Source: Mesorhizobium loti | Lineage (GTDB): Bacteria; Pseudomonadota; Alphaproteobacteria; Rhizobiales; Rhizobiaceae | Direction: 5' to 3' | Length of the DNA: 64,000 nucleotides | Assembly: GCF_003148495.1 (NCBI RefSeq) | Contig: NZ_QGGH01000003.1 | Location: forward strand, 248,001-312,000 | Shown here: one piece after another, positions 35,830 to 43,711 of the stretch | Layout of the letters: each line of letters begins with the position of its first letter | How positions within the stretch are numbered: the stretch's first letter is position 1 | The notes under the pieces: generated by a model | Databases searched by the model: none | Told to the model about the DNA's origin: nothing | What the model saw: only the letters and a program-made list of their open reading frames with translations | Made by a program: the position numbers and the translations under genes

Positions 35830-37100
35830 AGCAACTTCTCCAACAACCCAGCCGCCTTTTCCGGACCGTTCTGCGAATGCATCCGTGCCGAGGTCTTCGC
35901 CAGCTTCGCCTTCATCGCCGGGTCGCTCAGGCAGGCTTCGATCCTGGCGATCAGCTCGGCATCGGTCCAGTCGTAGCGCGGCATGCCGAAGCCGTGGCCG
36001 GTTTCCTCGACGCGGGTGGCGTTGTCGTGGCCGTCCCAGACATAGGGCATGATGATCGCGGGCTTGCCGAAATAGAGGCACTCGGTGAACGAGTTGTTGC
36101 CGCCATGGTGGATCACCGCGTCGACCTGCGGGATCACCGAGGGCTGCGGGAACCAGCCCTCCACGATGACGTTGCCAGGGACGTCGGTGTACTGGTCCTT
36201 GTAGCCGCCGACATTGACCAGCGCCCGGTAGCGAGTCTTGCCCAGCGTCGCGATAATGCGCTTCAACAGCTCGACATCGCCGGCACCCAGGCTGCCGAAA
36301 GAGACATAGAGCAGCGGCCCGTCATTGTTTTTCGCGAAGGTCGGTACCGTGTACGGCTTCTCCTGCCGCACGCAGCCTTCGAGATACTGAAACTTGGCCG
36401 GGTCGAGCGGATGGCGGCGCTTGAACTTTGCCGCTTCCGGGTAGAGCAACAGGTTGAGATAGGGCGAGGCCTCGAAGAACTGTCCGATCGGGTAGCGCGC
36501 CTCGCCGTTGGCGGTCAGGAAGCTGTTGAAGTCGTCATGGATCGGCTTGATGACGGCGTTGAAATGGTCGCGGTAGCGCTGGTGGCCGGCATGGTCGTTC
36601 TCGCCGCAGCCCGACAGATGCGGCGGGATGTCCTCATCCTCGATCTCGTTTTCCGAGCAGGAAATGACGCGCACCCAGGGCTTGCCGAACTGCTTGATCG
36701 CCGGGAACAAGATGACGTTGTCGACGCAGATGACATCCGGCTTGATGCTGGCCAGAACGCGCGGCAGATCCTTCTGCGCCCATTTGGCGCTGTCGACGAT
36801 CGCCGTCCAGCAATCCTTCACGTAGTTGTTGACCTGGTCGTAGGGCGATTTGCGGAAGTTCGGGATGTGGCCGTTGATGAAATCCTCCCAGAACTTGGCC
36901 ATCTGCTCGGGCGGCATCGGCTCGGACAGGTTCACCGGATGCGCCTCGAAACCGTAGCCCTTGTAGACATCGACGAAGCCGGGGTCGGACAGGAACACCG
37001 CTCTGTGGCCGCGCGCCTCGACCGCCTGGGCGATGCCGACGGAATTGAGCGCCGGGCCGTAGGCCGCTTCTGGAAAAAACGCGATCGTCTTCTGCGCCAT
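35826..37100 (-). CDS. GT1-family (UGT/macrolide-type) glycosyltransferase, copy 1
   Basis: The 424-residue protein has the GT-B fold pattern of nucleotide-sugar-dependent glycosyltransferases. An N-terminal acceptor half opens with TIAFFPEAAYGPALNSVGIA. The C-terminal donor half contains LLYVSFGSLGAGDVELLK and a PSPG-like donor box, IHHGGNNSFTECLYFGKPAI followed by WDGHDNATRVEETGHG. It is clearly paralogous to the gene at 42428-43711. It lies 13 bp after the ABC ATPase gene and overlaps the first cupin by four bases, in a polyamine-type transport operon. That context is unusual for this family. Acceptor and donor sugar are unknown. Confidence 0.87.
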   Translation of the reverse strand: MAQKTIAFFPEAAYGPALNSVGIAQAVEARGHRAVFLSDPGFVDVYKGYGFEAHPVNLSEPMPPEQMAKFWEDFINGHIPNFRKSPYDQVNNYVKDCWTAIVDSAKWAQKDLPRVLASIKPDVICVDNVILFPAIKQFGKPWVRVISCSENEIEDEDIPPHLSGCGENDHAGHQRYRDHFNAVIKPIHDDFNSFLTANGEARYPIGQFFEASPYLNLLLYPEAAKFKRRHPLDPAKFQYLEGCVRQEKPYTVPTFAKNNDGPLLYVSFGSLGAGDVELLKRIIATLGKTRYRALVNVGGYKDQYTDVPGNVIVEGWFPQPSVIPQVDAVIHHGGNNSFTECLYFGKPAIIMPYVWDGHDNATRVEETGHGFGMPRYDWTDAELIARIEACLSDPAMKAKLAKTSARMHSQNGPEKAAGLLEKLL

Positions 37101-37113
37101 CAAGCTTCTCCTC

Positions 37114-38187
37114 TTATTCTGCAAAAATTCTGACATCGGCGGCGTCCCAGCCGAGTTCGACCTGGTCGCCCGATGAGACCGGCCTACGGTCGGCGGCCTC
37201 GGCGGTGACACGCACCAGGAACGGCTTTGGTGACAGGGGCGTACGGACATGCAGTTGCAGGTCCAGCCCCTGATAGGCCAGCGCCTCGACCGTGCCGGTG
37301 GTGCGATTGGCGGTTTCCGCTGATGGGAACAGCCGGATGCGCTCGGGCCGCACCGATGCGACAGCGGACGCGCCAGATGAAAGCTTGGCGGGGACCTTGC
37401 CTGATATGCGCACGCCATTGACGGCCACCACACCATCGGCTGTGGCCTTGCCCGGCACAAAATTCATCACGCCGATGAAGTCGGCGACGAAGCGGTCGGC
37501 GGGGTGCTCGTAGATCGCGTGCGGGGTGTCGCATTGCAGCAGCCTACCATCCCTGAGCACCGCCATGCGATCGGCCATGACCAGCGACTCCTCCTGGTCA
37601 TGGGTGACGATGACGAAGGTGATGCCGACCTCGTGCTGCAGGCGCTTCAATTCCAGTTGCATGGCGCCGCGCAGCTTCTTGTCGAGCGCGCCGAGTGGCT
37701 CGTCGAGCAGCAGCAGCCGGGGGCGCTTGACCAGGGCGCGAGCGAGCGCGACGCGCTGCTTCTGGCCGCCCGATAATTGCTCCGGCTTGCGGTCGGCGAA
37801 GGCGACGAGCTCCGTGGTTGCCAGGATGGCGTCGACGCGGGAGCGGATTTCTGACGCCGGCAAACGTTCCATCTCCAAGCCGTAGGACACGTTGGCCCTG
37901 ACGCTCATATGTGGGAACAGCGCGTAGGACTGGAACATCAGATTGACCGGCCGCTTGTTGGGCGGCGTTTTGGCAATGTCGCGGCCGTCAAGCAGGATGC
38001 GCCCGTCATTCGGCGTCTCGAAACCGGCTAGCATGCGCAGCAGCGTGGTCTTGCCGCAGCCCGATGGTCCGAGCAAAGCGAAGAACTCGTTCTCCCTGAT
38101 GTCGAGCGAGATGCCGTCGACGGCCGTCACCCGGCCGAAATTCTTCGACACTTTGTCGATGGCCAAAAGCGTACGAGGTTCGCTCAT
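37114..38187 (-). CDS. Polyamine-type ABC transporter ATP-binding protein (PotA/PotG-like)
   Basis: The 357-residue ATPase has Walker A GPSGCGKTT, Q-loop MFQSYALFPHMSV, signature LSGGQKQRVALARAL, Walker B LLLLDEPLGALDKKLR and H-loop VTHDQEESL. A TOBE domain (about 275-350) follows. Its ATG overlaps the permease stop (ATGA). It is followed by the glycosyltransferase after 13 bp, so transport and glycosyl transfer are on one transcript. It is paralogous to the ATPase at 25381. Confidence 0.92.
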   Translation of the reverse strand: MSEPRTLLAIDKVSKNFGRVTAVDGISLDIRENEFFALLGPSGCGKTTLLRMLAGFETPNDGRILLDGRDIAKTPPNKRPVNLMFQSYALFPHMSVRANVSYGLEMERLPASEIRSRVDAILATTELVAFADRKPEQLSGGQKQRVALARALVKRPRLLLLDEPLGALDKKLRGAMQLELKRLQHEVGITFVIVTHDQEESLVMADRMAVLRDGRLLQCDTPHAIYEHPADRFVADFIGVMNFVPGKATADGVVAVNGVRISGKVPAKLSSGASAVASVRPERIRLFPSAETANRTTGTVEALAYQGLDLQLHVRTPLSPKPFLVRVTAEAADRRPVSSGDQVELGWDAADVRIFAE

Positions 38188-38978
38188 TGACCAATAATCC
38201 CACGGTTGAGCCGCTGCGATAGGGTCAGCGCGGTGATCGAGACCGCCATGACGATGGTTGCCAGCGCGTTGATCTCCGGCGTGATGCCGAAGCGGATCAT
38301 GGCGTAGATCTGCATCGGCAGCGTCGTCGAGGCGCGGCCGGCGCCGGCGGTGAAGAAGGCGATGATGAACTCGTCGACCGAGAGCGTGAAGGCGAGCAGC
38401 GCACCGGCGATGACCGCCGGCGCGATGACCGGCAGAGTCACACGCCGGAAGGTCGTGATGGCAGAGGCGCCAAGATCGGCCGACGCCTCGACGATCGACC
38501 AGTCGAAACTCTTCAGCCGCGCGCGCACCACCGAGCAGACGAAGGCGAGGTTGAAGACGACATGGGCGAGGATGATGGTGTGCAGGCCCATGGTCAAATT
38601 GAGCATGGAGAAGAACGAGAGCAGCGCAATGGCCAGCACGATGTCGGGAATGATCATCGGCGCGAAGATCAGCGCCTCGAGGCCCTTGCCGTATTGCCGG
38701 CGCATCTCGACGCCGATCGCCAGTAGCGTGCCGAGTAAGGTCGCGATGGCCGTCGAGACCAGCGCCACGATCAGTGTGTTGAGGGCGGCGGAGAGGATGG
38801 CGCTGTTCGAGGTCAGCGAGACGTACCATTTCAGTGAGAATCCCGACCAAGCCGTGGGCAGCCCGCCTTCGTTGAAGGACAGCGCCACCAGCACGGCGAT
38901 CGGGATGTAGAGGAAAGCGAAGACCAGGCTGAGCACGAGCCAGAGCGTGCGCCGCGTCGCGGGGGAGCGCTCAGCCAT
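38184..38978 (-). CDS. Polyamine-type ABC transporter permease (PotC/PotI-like)
   Basis: The 264-residue protein has six membrane segments, the opening FAFLYIPIAVLVALSFNEG, an EAA loop EASADLGASAITTFRRVTLP (about 165-184), and the LSVDEFIIAFFTAGAG motif characteristic of PotC/PotI. It overlaps the preceding permease gene by 8 bp and the ATPase gene by 4 bp, so the three are tightly coupled. Confidence 0.92.
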   Translation of the reverse strand: MAERSPATRRTLWLVLSLVFAFLYIPIAVLVALSFNEGGLPTAWSGFSLKWYVSLTSNSAILSAALNTLIVALVSTAIATLLGTLLAIGVEMRRQYGKGLEALIFAPMIIPDIVLAIALLSFFSMLNLTMGLHTIILAHVVFNLAFVCSVVRARLKSFDWSIVEASADLGASAITTFRRVTLPVIAPAVIAGALLAFTLSVDEFIIAFFTAGAGRASTTLPMQIYAMIRFGITPEINALATIVMAVSITALTLSQRLNRGIIGQ

Positions 38979-39843
38979 CGGTGTCTCCGCCGGCTTGCGC
39001 GGTGTGGCCCGAGGCGCGATTTGCCGCCAGTGCCTGCGCCATCAGCACCAGGAGCATGATGGCGATCAGCGCCATGGCGAGTGCCGCCCCGAAAGGCCAG
39101 TCATTGGCGGTCAGGAACTGGTCGTAGACGAGGTTGCCGATCATCTGGAAGCGGCCGCCGCCAAGCAGCGCCGGGGTGACGAAATTGCCGATCGACAGCA
39201 CGAAGACAAACACCGCGCCGGCAGCAATGCCTGGCACCGTCAGTGGCAGGATGACACGGCGGAATGTGGTGGCGGCCGAGGCGCCGAGGTCACGCGAGGC
39301 TTCGGCGAGTTCCGGGTTGAGCCTCGACAGTGGCGCGTAGCAGGCGAGGATGACGAAGGGCAAATAGTTGTAGACCAGGCCGGCGATGACGGCGCCTTCC
39401 GTGTAGAGCATCGAGGGCGGTTCGCCGGTGTAGCCGAACCAGCGCAGCAGCTGGGTGATCAGGCCTTCGCGGTTGAGCAGCACGATCCAGGCATAGGTGC
39501 GGATCAGATAGTTGGACCAGAACGGCAGCACGGCGAAGAACAGAAACACCGGCTGCAGCCGGCGCGGTGCCGCCGATATCGCGTAGGCGGCGGCATAGCC
39601 GATCACCACCGCGATCAGGGTGGCGGTGCCGGCGATGCGCGCCGAATTGAGGAAAATGCCCGCATAGAGCGGGTCGAAGACCAGGCCGAAATTCTCCAGC
39701 GTGAAGGTGTATTCGATGCCGCCATAGATGCCGCGCCGGAAGAAGGCGAGCGCCAGCACCAGCACGCACGGCACCACCATCAACGCAGTCAGCCAGACCA
39801 GCGCCGGGGCCGTCAGCAGGGAGGAGCGGGAGGGTCGCGTCAC
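38971..39843 (-). CDS. Polyamine-type ABC transporter permease (PotB/PotH-like)
   Basis: The 290-residue six-helix permease has PALVWLTALMVVPCVLVLAL near the N-terminus and PFWSNYLIRTYAWIVLLNRE. The EAA loop is EASRDLGASAATTFRRVILP (about 181-200). It follows the solute-binding gene after 330 bp that hold palindromic repeat elements, and it overlaps the next permease by 8 bp. Family context indicates amine or polyamine import. Confidence 0.92.
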   Translation of the reverse strand: MTRPSRSSLLTAPALVWLTALMVVPCVLVLALAFFRRGIYGGIEYTFTLENFGLVFDPLYAGIFLNSARIAGTATLIAVVIGYAAAYAISAAPRRLQPVFLFFAVLPFWSNYLIRTYAWIVLLNREGLITQLLRWFGYTGEPPSMLYTEGAVIAGLVYNYLPFVILACYAPLSRLNPELAEASRDLGASAATTFRRVILPLTVPGIAAGAVFVFVLSIGNFVTPALLGGGRFQMIGNLVYDQFLTANDWPFGAALAMALIAIMLLVLMAQALAANRASGHTAQAGGDTDG

Positions 39844-39896
39844 GCTGCACCCCTGCCGATCGTCTCAACGGCATCGAAGTGGTGTCCCGGCAGCTT

Positions 39897-40045
39897 CCCC
39901 CTCACCCGGATTGCCAACCGAATTGCGAAGAGCAATTCGGGGCGATCCGACCTCTCCCCAAGGGGAGAGGAGGTCGCCAGCGCCAGCGCCTTCCTCTTCT
40001 CCCCAACGGGGAGAAGGTGGCCGCGAAGCGGCCGGATGAGGGGGT
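39897..40045. repeat. Palindromic intergenic mosaic repeat, copy A (RIME-like)
   Basis: The element is built of several short inverted repeats: CAATTCG arms, CTCTCCCCAAGGGGAGAG, CTTCTCCCCAACGGGGAGAAG and GGCCGCGAAGCGGCC. The same modules occur in reverse orientation at 46422-46569. It resembles rhizobial intergenic mosaic elements. It lies inside the amine ABC operon, between the binding-protein gene and the permease genes, where folded RNA could favour expression of the binding protein. Confidence 0.8.
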
Positions 40046-40083
40046 GCTGCGCCGAAGATTGGCGAAAGCCTGCAAGCCAGCGA

Positions 40084-40130
40084 ATCTCCCCCCTGGAGGG
40101 GGAGATGGCCGGCAGGCCAGAGGGGGGCGC
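40084..40130. repeat. Second short palindromic repeat unit in the same gap
   Basis: ATCTCCCCCCTGGAGGGGGAGAT and GGCCGGCAGGCC-type inverted units lie immediately downstream of copy A and before the binding-protein stop region. They are a different module from copy A. This type of unit is common in Mesorhizobium intergenic DNA as far as I recall. Confidence 0.6.
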
Positions 40131-40173
40131 GAAGGAACGCAAGCTTGATTCCAGTAACTGAAATGACGGGTAG

Positions 40174-41238
40174 TTACTGCGCGGCCTTGATCTCGCTGAC
40201 GATCTTCGAATAGTCGCGCTGGGCGTCGCCGACGTCGCGCAGCTGTTCGAACTTGACGAGATCGGCCACCGGCATCGCCATGTTGGGGAATTTTGCCAGG
40301 AAGTCGGCCGGGAGGCTTTCCATGGCCGGCTTGTTCGGCACCTTGTAGTCGATGTTCTGCGCCGCCCAGGCGTGGTTCTTGGCGTCGAGCATGAAGTTGA
40401 TGAACTGGAAGGCGGCGTCCTTGTTGGCGGAGGCCTTCATCACCACCATCGTGTCAACCCAGAGGTCCGAACCCTCCTTGGGGATGACGTACTTGATCTC
40501 GGGCTTTTCGGCGATGCCGTAATTGCACCAGCCGTCCCATGCCTGCACCATCAGCGCCTCGCCCGACACCAGCTTGGAATAGAAGGTGGTGTCGTCATAG
40601 GCGAGCAGGGTCTTCTTGGCCGAGATCAAGAGGTTCTTGACCTCGGCCATCTTGGCCGGGTCGGTTTCGTTGACAGAATAGCCCTTGTCGAGCTGGCCGG
40701 CGGCCAGCAGCCAGCGGTCGGTCGCCAGCATGGTGGTCTTGCCCTTGAGGTCATCGGAAGGGGCGAGCAGGTCGCTCCAGCTGGTCGGCGCTGTCTTGAC
40801 CAGGTCCGAGCGATAGCAGAGGCCGGTGGTGCCCCAGGTGTAGGGCACGGAGAAGGCATTGCCGACATCGTGCGGCAGCTTGGTTGCCTCGGGATAGAGA
40901 TTGGTGAGGTTCGGGATCTTGGCGTGGTCGATCGGCTCGGTCAGGCCGAGCTTGTTCAGCACCTCGGCGAAGGGCGAGGAGACGAAGACCACGTCATAGC
41001 CCTTGCCGCCGGCGGCGATCAGCTTGCCCATGATTTCTTCGTTGGTGGCGTGCACGACCACTTCACCCGAAACGCCGGTTGCGGTCTTGAAGGCGGCCAT
41101 GGCGTCGGGCGCCATGTAGCCGTCCCAGTTGGAAATGACGAGGTCGGCAGCCAGCGCCGGCGCGGACAGCGCCAAGGCCAGGCCAAGTGCGATCGAAGAT
41201 GTTTTCAGCGCACGGCGTCGCAGGCTGGTAGCGATCAT
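40174..41238 (-). CDS. Polyamine-type ABC transporter solute-binding protein (PotD/PotF-like)
   Basis: The 354-residue protein has a Sec signal peptide (about 1-31, ending SAPALAAD) and the PotD/PotF fold segments DLVISNWDGYMAPDAMAAFK, ATNEEIMGKLIAAG and YTWGTTGLCYRSDLVK. The start at 41238 follows GGGAG; in-frame codons upstream are excluded by the signal peptide. As first gene of the minus-strand operon it is divergent from the GntR-type regulator. Ligand is predicted to be an amine or polyamine. Confidence 0.92.
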   Translation of the reverse strand: MIATSLRRRALKTSSIALGLALALSAPALAADLVISNWDGYMAPDAMAAFKTATGVSGEVVVHATNEEIMGKLIAAGGKGYDVVFVSSPFAEVLNKLGLTEPIDHAKIPNLTNLYPEATKLPHDVGNAFSVPYTWGTTGLCYRSDLVKTAPTSWSDLLAPSDDLKGKTTMLATDRWLLAAGQLDKGYSVNETDPAKMAEVKNLLISAKKTLLAYDDTTFYSKLVSGEALMVQAWDGWCNYGIAEKPEIKYVIPKEGSDLWVDTMVVMKASANKDAAFQFINFMLDAKNHAWAAQNIDYKVPNKPAMESLPADFLAKFPNMAMPVADLVKFEQLRDVGDAQRDYSKIVSEIKAAQ

Positions 41239-41348
41239 GACAGACTCCCATTTCGGTTGATCGTCGAATTTCATTCGCCGGACCAACGCTTGCGACCCGT
41301 GCCGCTGCCTCGATCCTGTTCCCTCGGTCTTTTTCTCGCCGATTGTCC

Positions 41349-41379
41349 TGACAGTACTATTGCAGAAAAAAGTACGTCA
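41349..41379. promoter_or_regulatory. Operator-like interrupted inverted repeat in the amine-island control region
   Basis: TGAC-A-GTACT and AGTAC-GTCA form nearly perfect arms around a 12-bp A-rich spacer. The site lies about 111 bp before the binding-protein start and 76 bp before the regulator start, in the only divergent region of the island. Binding by the adjacent GntR-type regulator is inferred. Confidence 0.45.
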
Positions 41380-41454
41380 ATCCATAATTTGTCAAGCGAC
41401 CGAGGAATCTGGCCGATTGCGTCCACGCTGGCGATCGGTCAAATCAATGCGGTC

Positions 41455-42417
41455 ATGTCGTTTTCCACGAGACCAGTCATGCAAGCCGTAGCCCGACGAC
41501 CTCGCACCAACCATCTCGATCTGGCGCAGCGCATCCTGGATGTGGCGCGGCAGCGCGGTTTTGAGCCCGGCGCACGCTTGCCGGAGCAGCAGATCGCCTC
41601 GCTGTGCAATGTCTCGCGCACGCCGGTGCGGGCGGCTCTTGGCCTACTCGCGGAACGGGGTGTCGTTCGCTGGGAGGCGGATTCCGGGTATCATCTGGCG
41701 ATCGACCTCACCGCGCAGGCTTCAGTCGCCACGGAACTGCCCGCCGCCGAGGAGGACGAGCTGGCCGAGGCGATCCTGCGCGACCGGTCGGCGCGGCGGC
41801 TGGACCAGACTGTGACCGTCGCGGGGCTGATGCGGCGGTACAGTGCCGAGCGCAAGACGGTACTAAAAGCGCTCAACAAACTGACAGAAGAGAATCTTCT
41901 GGACCGTGCGCCTGGCCAATCCTGGCTGTTTCGGCGCACGCCCGACGATCCGGAGGCGCAAGGCGACAGCTATGAGTTCCGCTTGCTGCTGGAGCCCGCG
42001 GCCATTCTGACGCCGGGCTTCCGGCTGGACGGCGCGCGGGCGGCGACGTTGCGCCAGGGCATGGAAGCGCTGGTTGCGCTGCCGGACGCCGCCTTCGACA
42101 CCCGCGAGTTCCAGCGGCTGGACATCGATTTTCACGGCATGCTCGCCGAAGGCTGCGCCAACCGCTTCGTGGCCGACGCGCTCGCCGATCACCTCAGGCT
42201 GCGCCGGCTGCCGGGCATCTATGCCGGCGTCAACGTCTTCCGGTTGCGGCAATCGCTGCGCGAACACCTTGTTATACTCGACCATCTTGAAAGCCTGCAG
42301 TATGAGGTGGCTGCCGATCTGCTTCGCATCCACCTGCGGCTCTCCCGCAACCAGCGACCGCAAGCGGCCAGTCGCGGGGCGCCCGCCCTGTTCGGCATGA
42401 TTAGCCGGCCGGATTGA
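41455..42417 (+). CDS. GntR-type regulator with two winged-helix segments and an FCD-like domain
   Basis: The 320-residue protein has a GntR winged helix at about 22-80 (LPEQQIASLCNVSRTPVRAA). A second HTH-like segment lies at about 100-160 (VTVAGLMRRYSAERKTVLKA then LNKLTEENLLDRAPG). The helical C-terminal domain (about 168-300) resembles FCD ligand-binding domains. Ordinary FadR-type GntR proteins have only one winged helix and about 230 residues, so this is an enlarged form. ATG 41455 is chosen; 41479 is an alternative. It lies between two divergent operons and 10 bp upstream of the second glycosyltransferase, so it is the likely regulator of the island. Confidence 0.85.
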   Translation: MSFSTRPVMQAVARRPRTNHLDLAQRILDVARQRGFEPGARLPEQQIASLCNVSRTPVRAALGLLAERGVVRWEADSGYHLAIDLTAQASVATELPAAEEDELAEAILRDRSARRLDQTVTVAGLMRRYSAERKTVLKALNKLTEENLLDRAPGQSWLFRRTPDDPEAQGDSYEFRLLLEPAAILTPGFRLDGARAATLRQGMEALVALPDAAFDTREFQRLDIDFHGMLAEGCANRFVADALADHLRLRRLPGIYAGVNVFRLRQSLREHLVILDHLESLQYEVAADLLRIHLRLSRNQRPQAASRGAPALFGMISRPD

Positions 42418-42427
42418 CGAGGATTAA

Positions 42428-43711
42428 TTGACGCGTAAAGCCAGCCCGACCATCGCGCTGTTCCCCGAAGCCAGTTTCGGCGCGGCGTTGAATTGCGTCG
42501 GCATCGCGCAGGCATTGCGTGCCAAGGGAGCCCGGCCTGTCTTCATCTGCCATGCTGGCTTCTCCGGCGTCTTTGCCGACTATGGTTTCCAGGAATACCA
42601 GCTGCCGACCGACGAGCCGCTGAGCGACAGCGAACGCCAGAGTTACTGGCAGGCCTTTGTGCGCCGGCACCTGCCGCATTTCAGGCTGAGCCCGATCGAC
42701 CAACTGGAAACCTATGTCGCGCCGACCTGGCAAGCGATCGTCGACACGGCAGTCAATGCCGAGGCGCCGCTGCGTCAATTGCTGGCACGGCTGAAGCCGG
42801 ATGCGGTGGTGCTCGACAATGTCATCATGTTTCCGGCGATCGCCGCCGCCGGCTGTCCCTGGGTGCGCGTCGTCTCCTGCGCCGAGACCGAGCTTCCCGA
42901 TGCCAATGTGCCACCCTATCTGTCGGGGCTCGGCGTGGACGACCCGCAACGCGCGGCGTTCGAAGCCCGCTATCTCAGCGCCTCGGCACCGGCGCATGAC
43001 CGCTTCAACCGTTTCCGGGCGGATGCCGGACTGGGGCCGCTGCCGAAGGGTCAGTTCCTCGAGGCCTCGCCCGACCTCAATCTGCTGCTGACGCCATCGA
43101 TCGTGCGCCGCGAGCGCGCCGAACCGCTCGATCCCACGCGCTTCGTCTATCTCGAAGGCTGCGTGAGGTCGGAGGGGCCGTTCGAGGTGCCGGTGTTTCC
43201 GCGCAATGGCGGGCCGCTGGTCTATGTCAGCTTCGGCAGCCTCGGCGCCATGGATGTCGGCCTGATCGAGCGCATGCTGGCGGTGTTCGACAGGCTGCCG
43301 GCGCGCTTCATCGTCAATGCCGGCGGCCTGCGCGACGCCTATCGCGCGGTGCCCGACAATGTCTATCTCGACGCCTGGTTTCCGCAGCCATCGGTGGTGG
43401 CGAAGTCGGACCTGTTCATCCACCACGGCGGCAACAACAGCTTTTGCGAGGCGCTGCGCTTCGGCGTGCCGTCGCTGATCATGCCCTATTGCTGGGATGG
43501 GCACGACAATGCGCGCCGCGCCGGAGAAACCGGCGTCGGTGACCATATCGGCCGTGACGCCTGGACCGAAGGAGTGTTGGAGAAAGCCATTCTCGGCCTG
43601 CTGGCCGACGATGCCATGCGCGCCCGCCTGAAGGACAATGCAGCCCAAATGGCGCTGAAACCTGGGACGGATGTGGCCGCGCAAGCCATACTCTCTTTGA
43701 TACGGACATGA
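42428..43711 (+). CDS. GT1-family (UGT/macrolide-type) glycosyltransferase, copy 2
   Basis: The 427-residue GT-B protein is paralogous to copy 1 over its full length. The shared blocks are TIALFPEASFGAALNCVGIA, SPIDQLETYVAPTWQAIVD, LVYVSFGSLGAMDVGLIE and the donor box IHHGGNNSFCEALRFGVPSL followed by WDGHDNARRAGETG. The start is a TTG at 42428 with GAGG upstream. Its stop overlaps the glutamine-synthetase-like gene start by four bases (ATGA). Coupling to a gamma-glutamylation enzyme implies a role in the same pathway. Donor and acceptor are unknown. The two copies may act as separate enzymes or as a heterodimer. Confidence 0.87.
   Translation: MTRKASPTIALFPEASFGAALNCVGIAQALRAKGARPVFICHAGFSGVFADYGFQEYQLPTDEPLSDSERQSYWQAFVRRHLPHFRLSPIDQLETYVAPTWQAIVDTAVNAEAPLRQLLARLKPDAVVLDNVIMFPAIAAAGCPWVRVVSCAETELPDANVPPYLSGLGVDDPQRAAFEARYLSASAPAHDRFNRFRADAGLGPLPKGQFLEASPDLNLLLTPSIVRRERAEPLDPTRFVYLEGCVRSEGPFEVPVFPRNGGPLVYVSFGSLGAMDVGLIERMLAVFDRLPARFIVNAGGLRDAYRAVPDNVYLDAWFPQPSVVAKSDLFIHHGGNNSFCEALRFGVPSLIMPYCWDGHDNARRAGETGVGDHIGRDAWTEGVLEKAILGLLADDAMRARLKDNAAQMALKPGTDVAAQAILSLIRT

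Noticed and set aside
35751..37133. 460-codon plus-strand frame, and the similar antisense frame at 42401-43684
   Set aside because: Both lie opposite the two glycosyltransferase genes. They resemble each other only because the real genes are paralogues.
40372..41454. N-terminal extension of the GntR-type regulator by about 360 codons
   Set aside because: It would run antisense through the solute-binding protein gene. Domain homology starts at about 41455.
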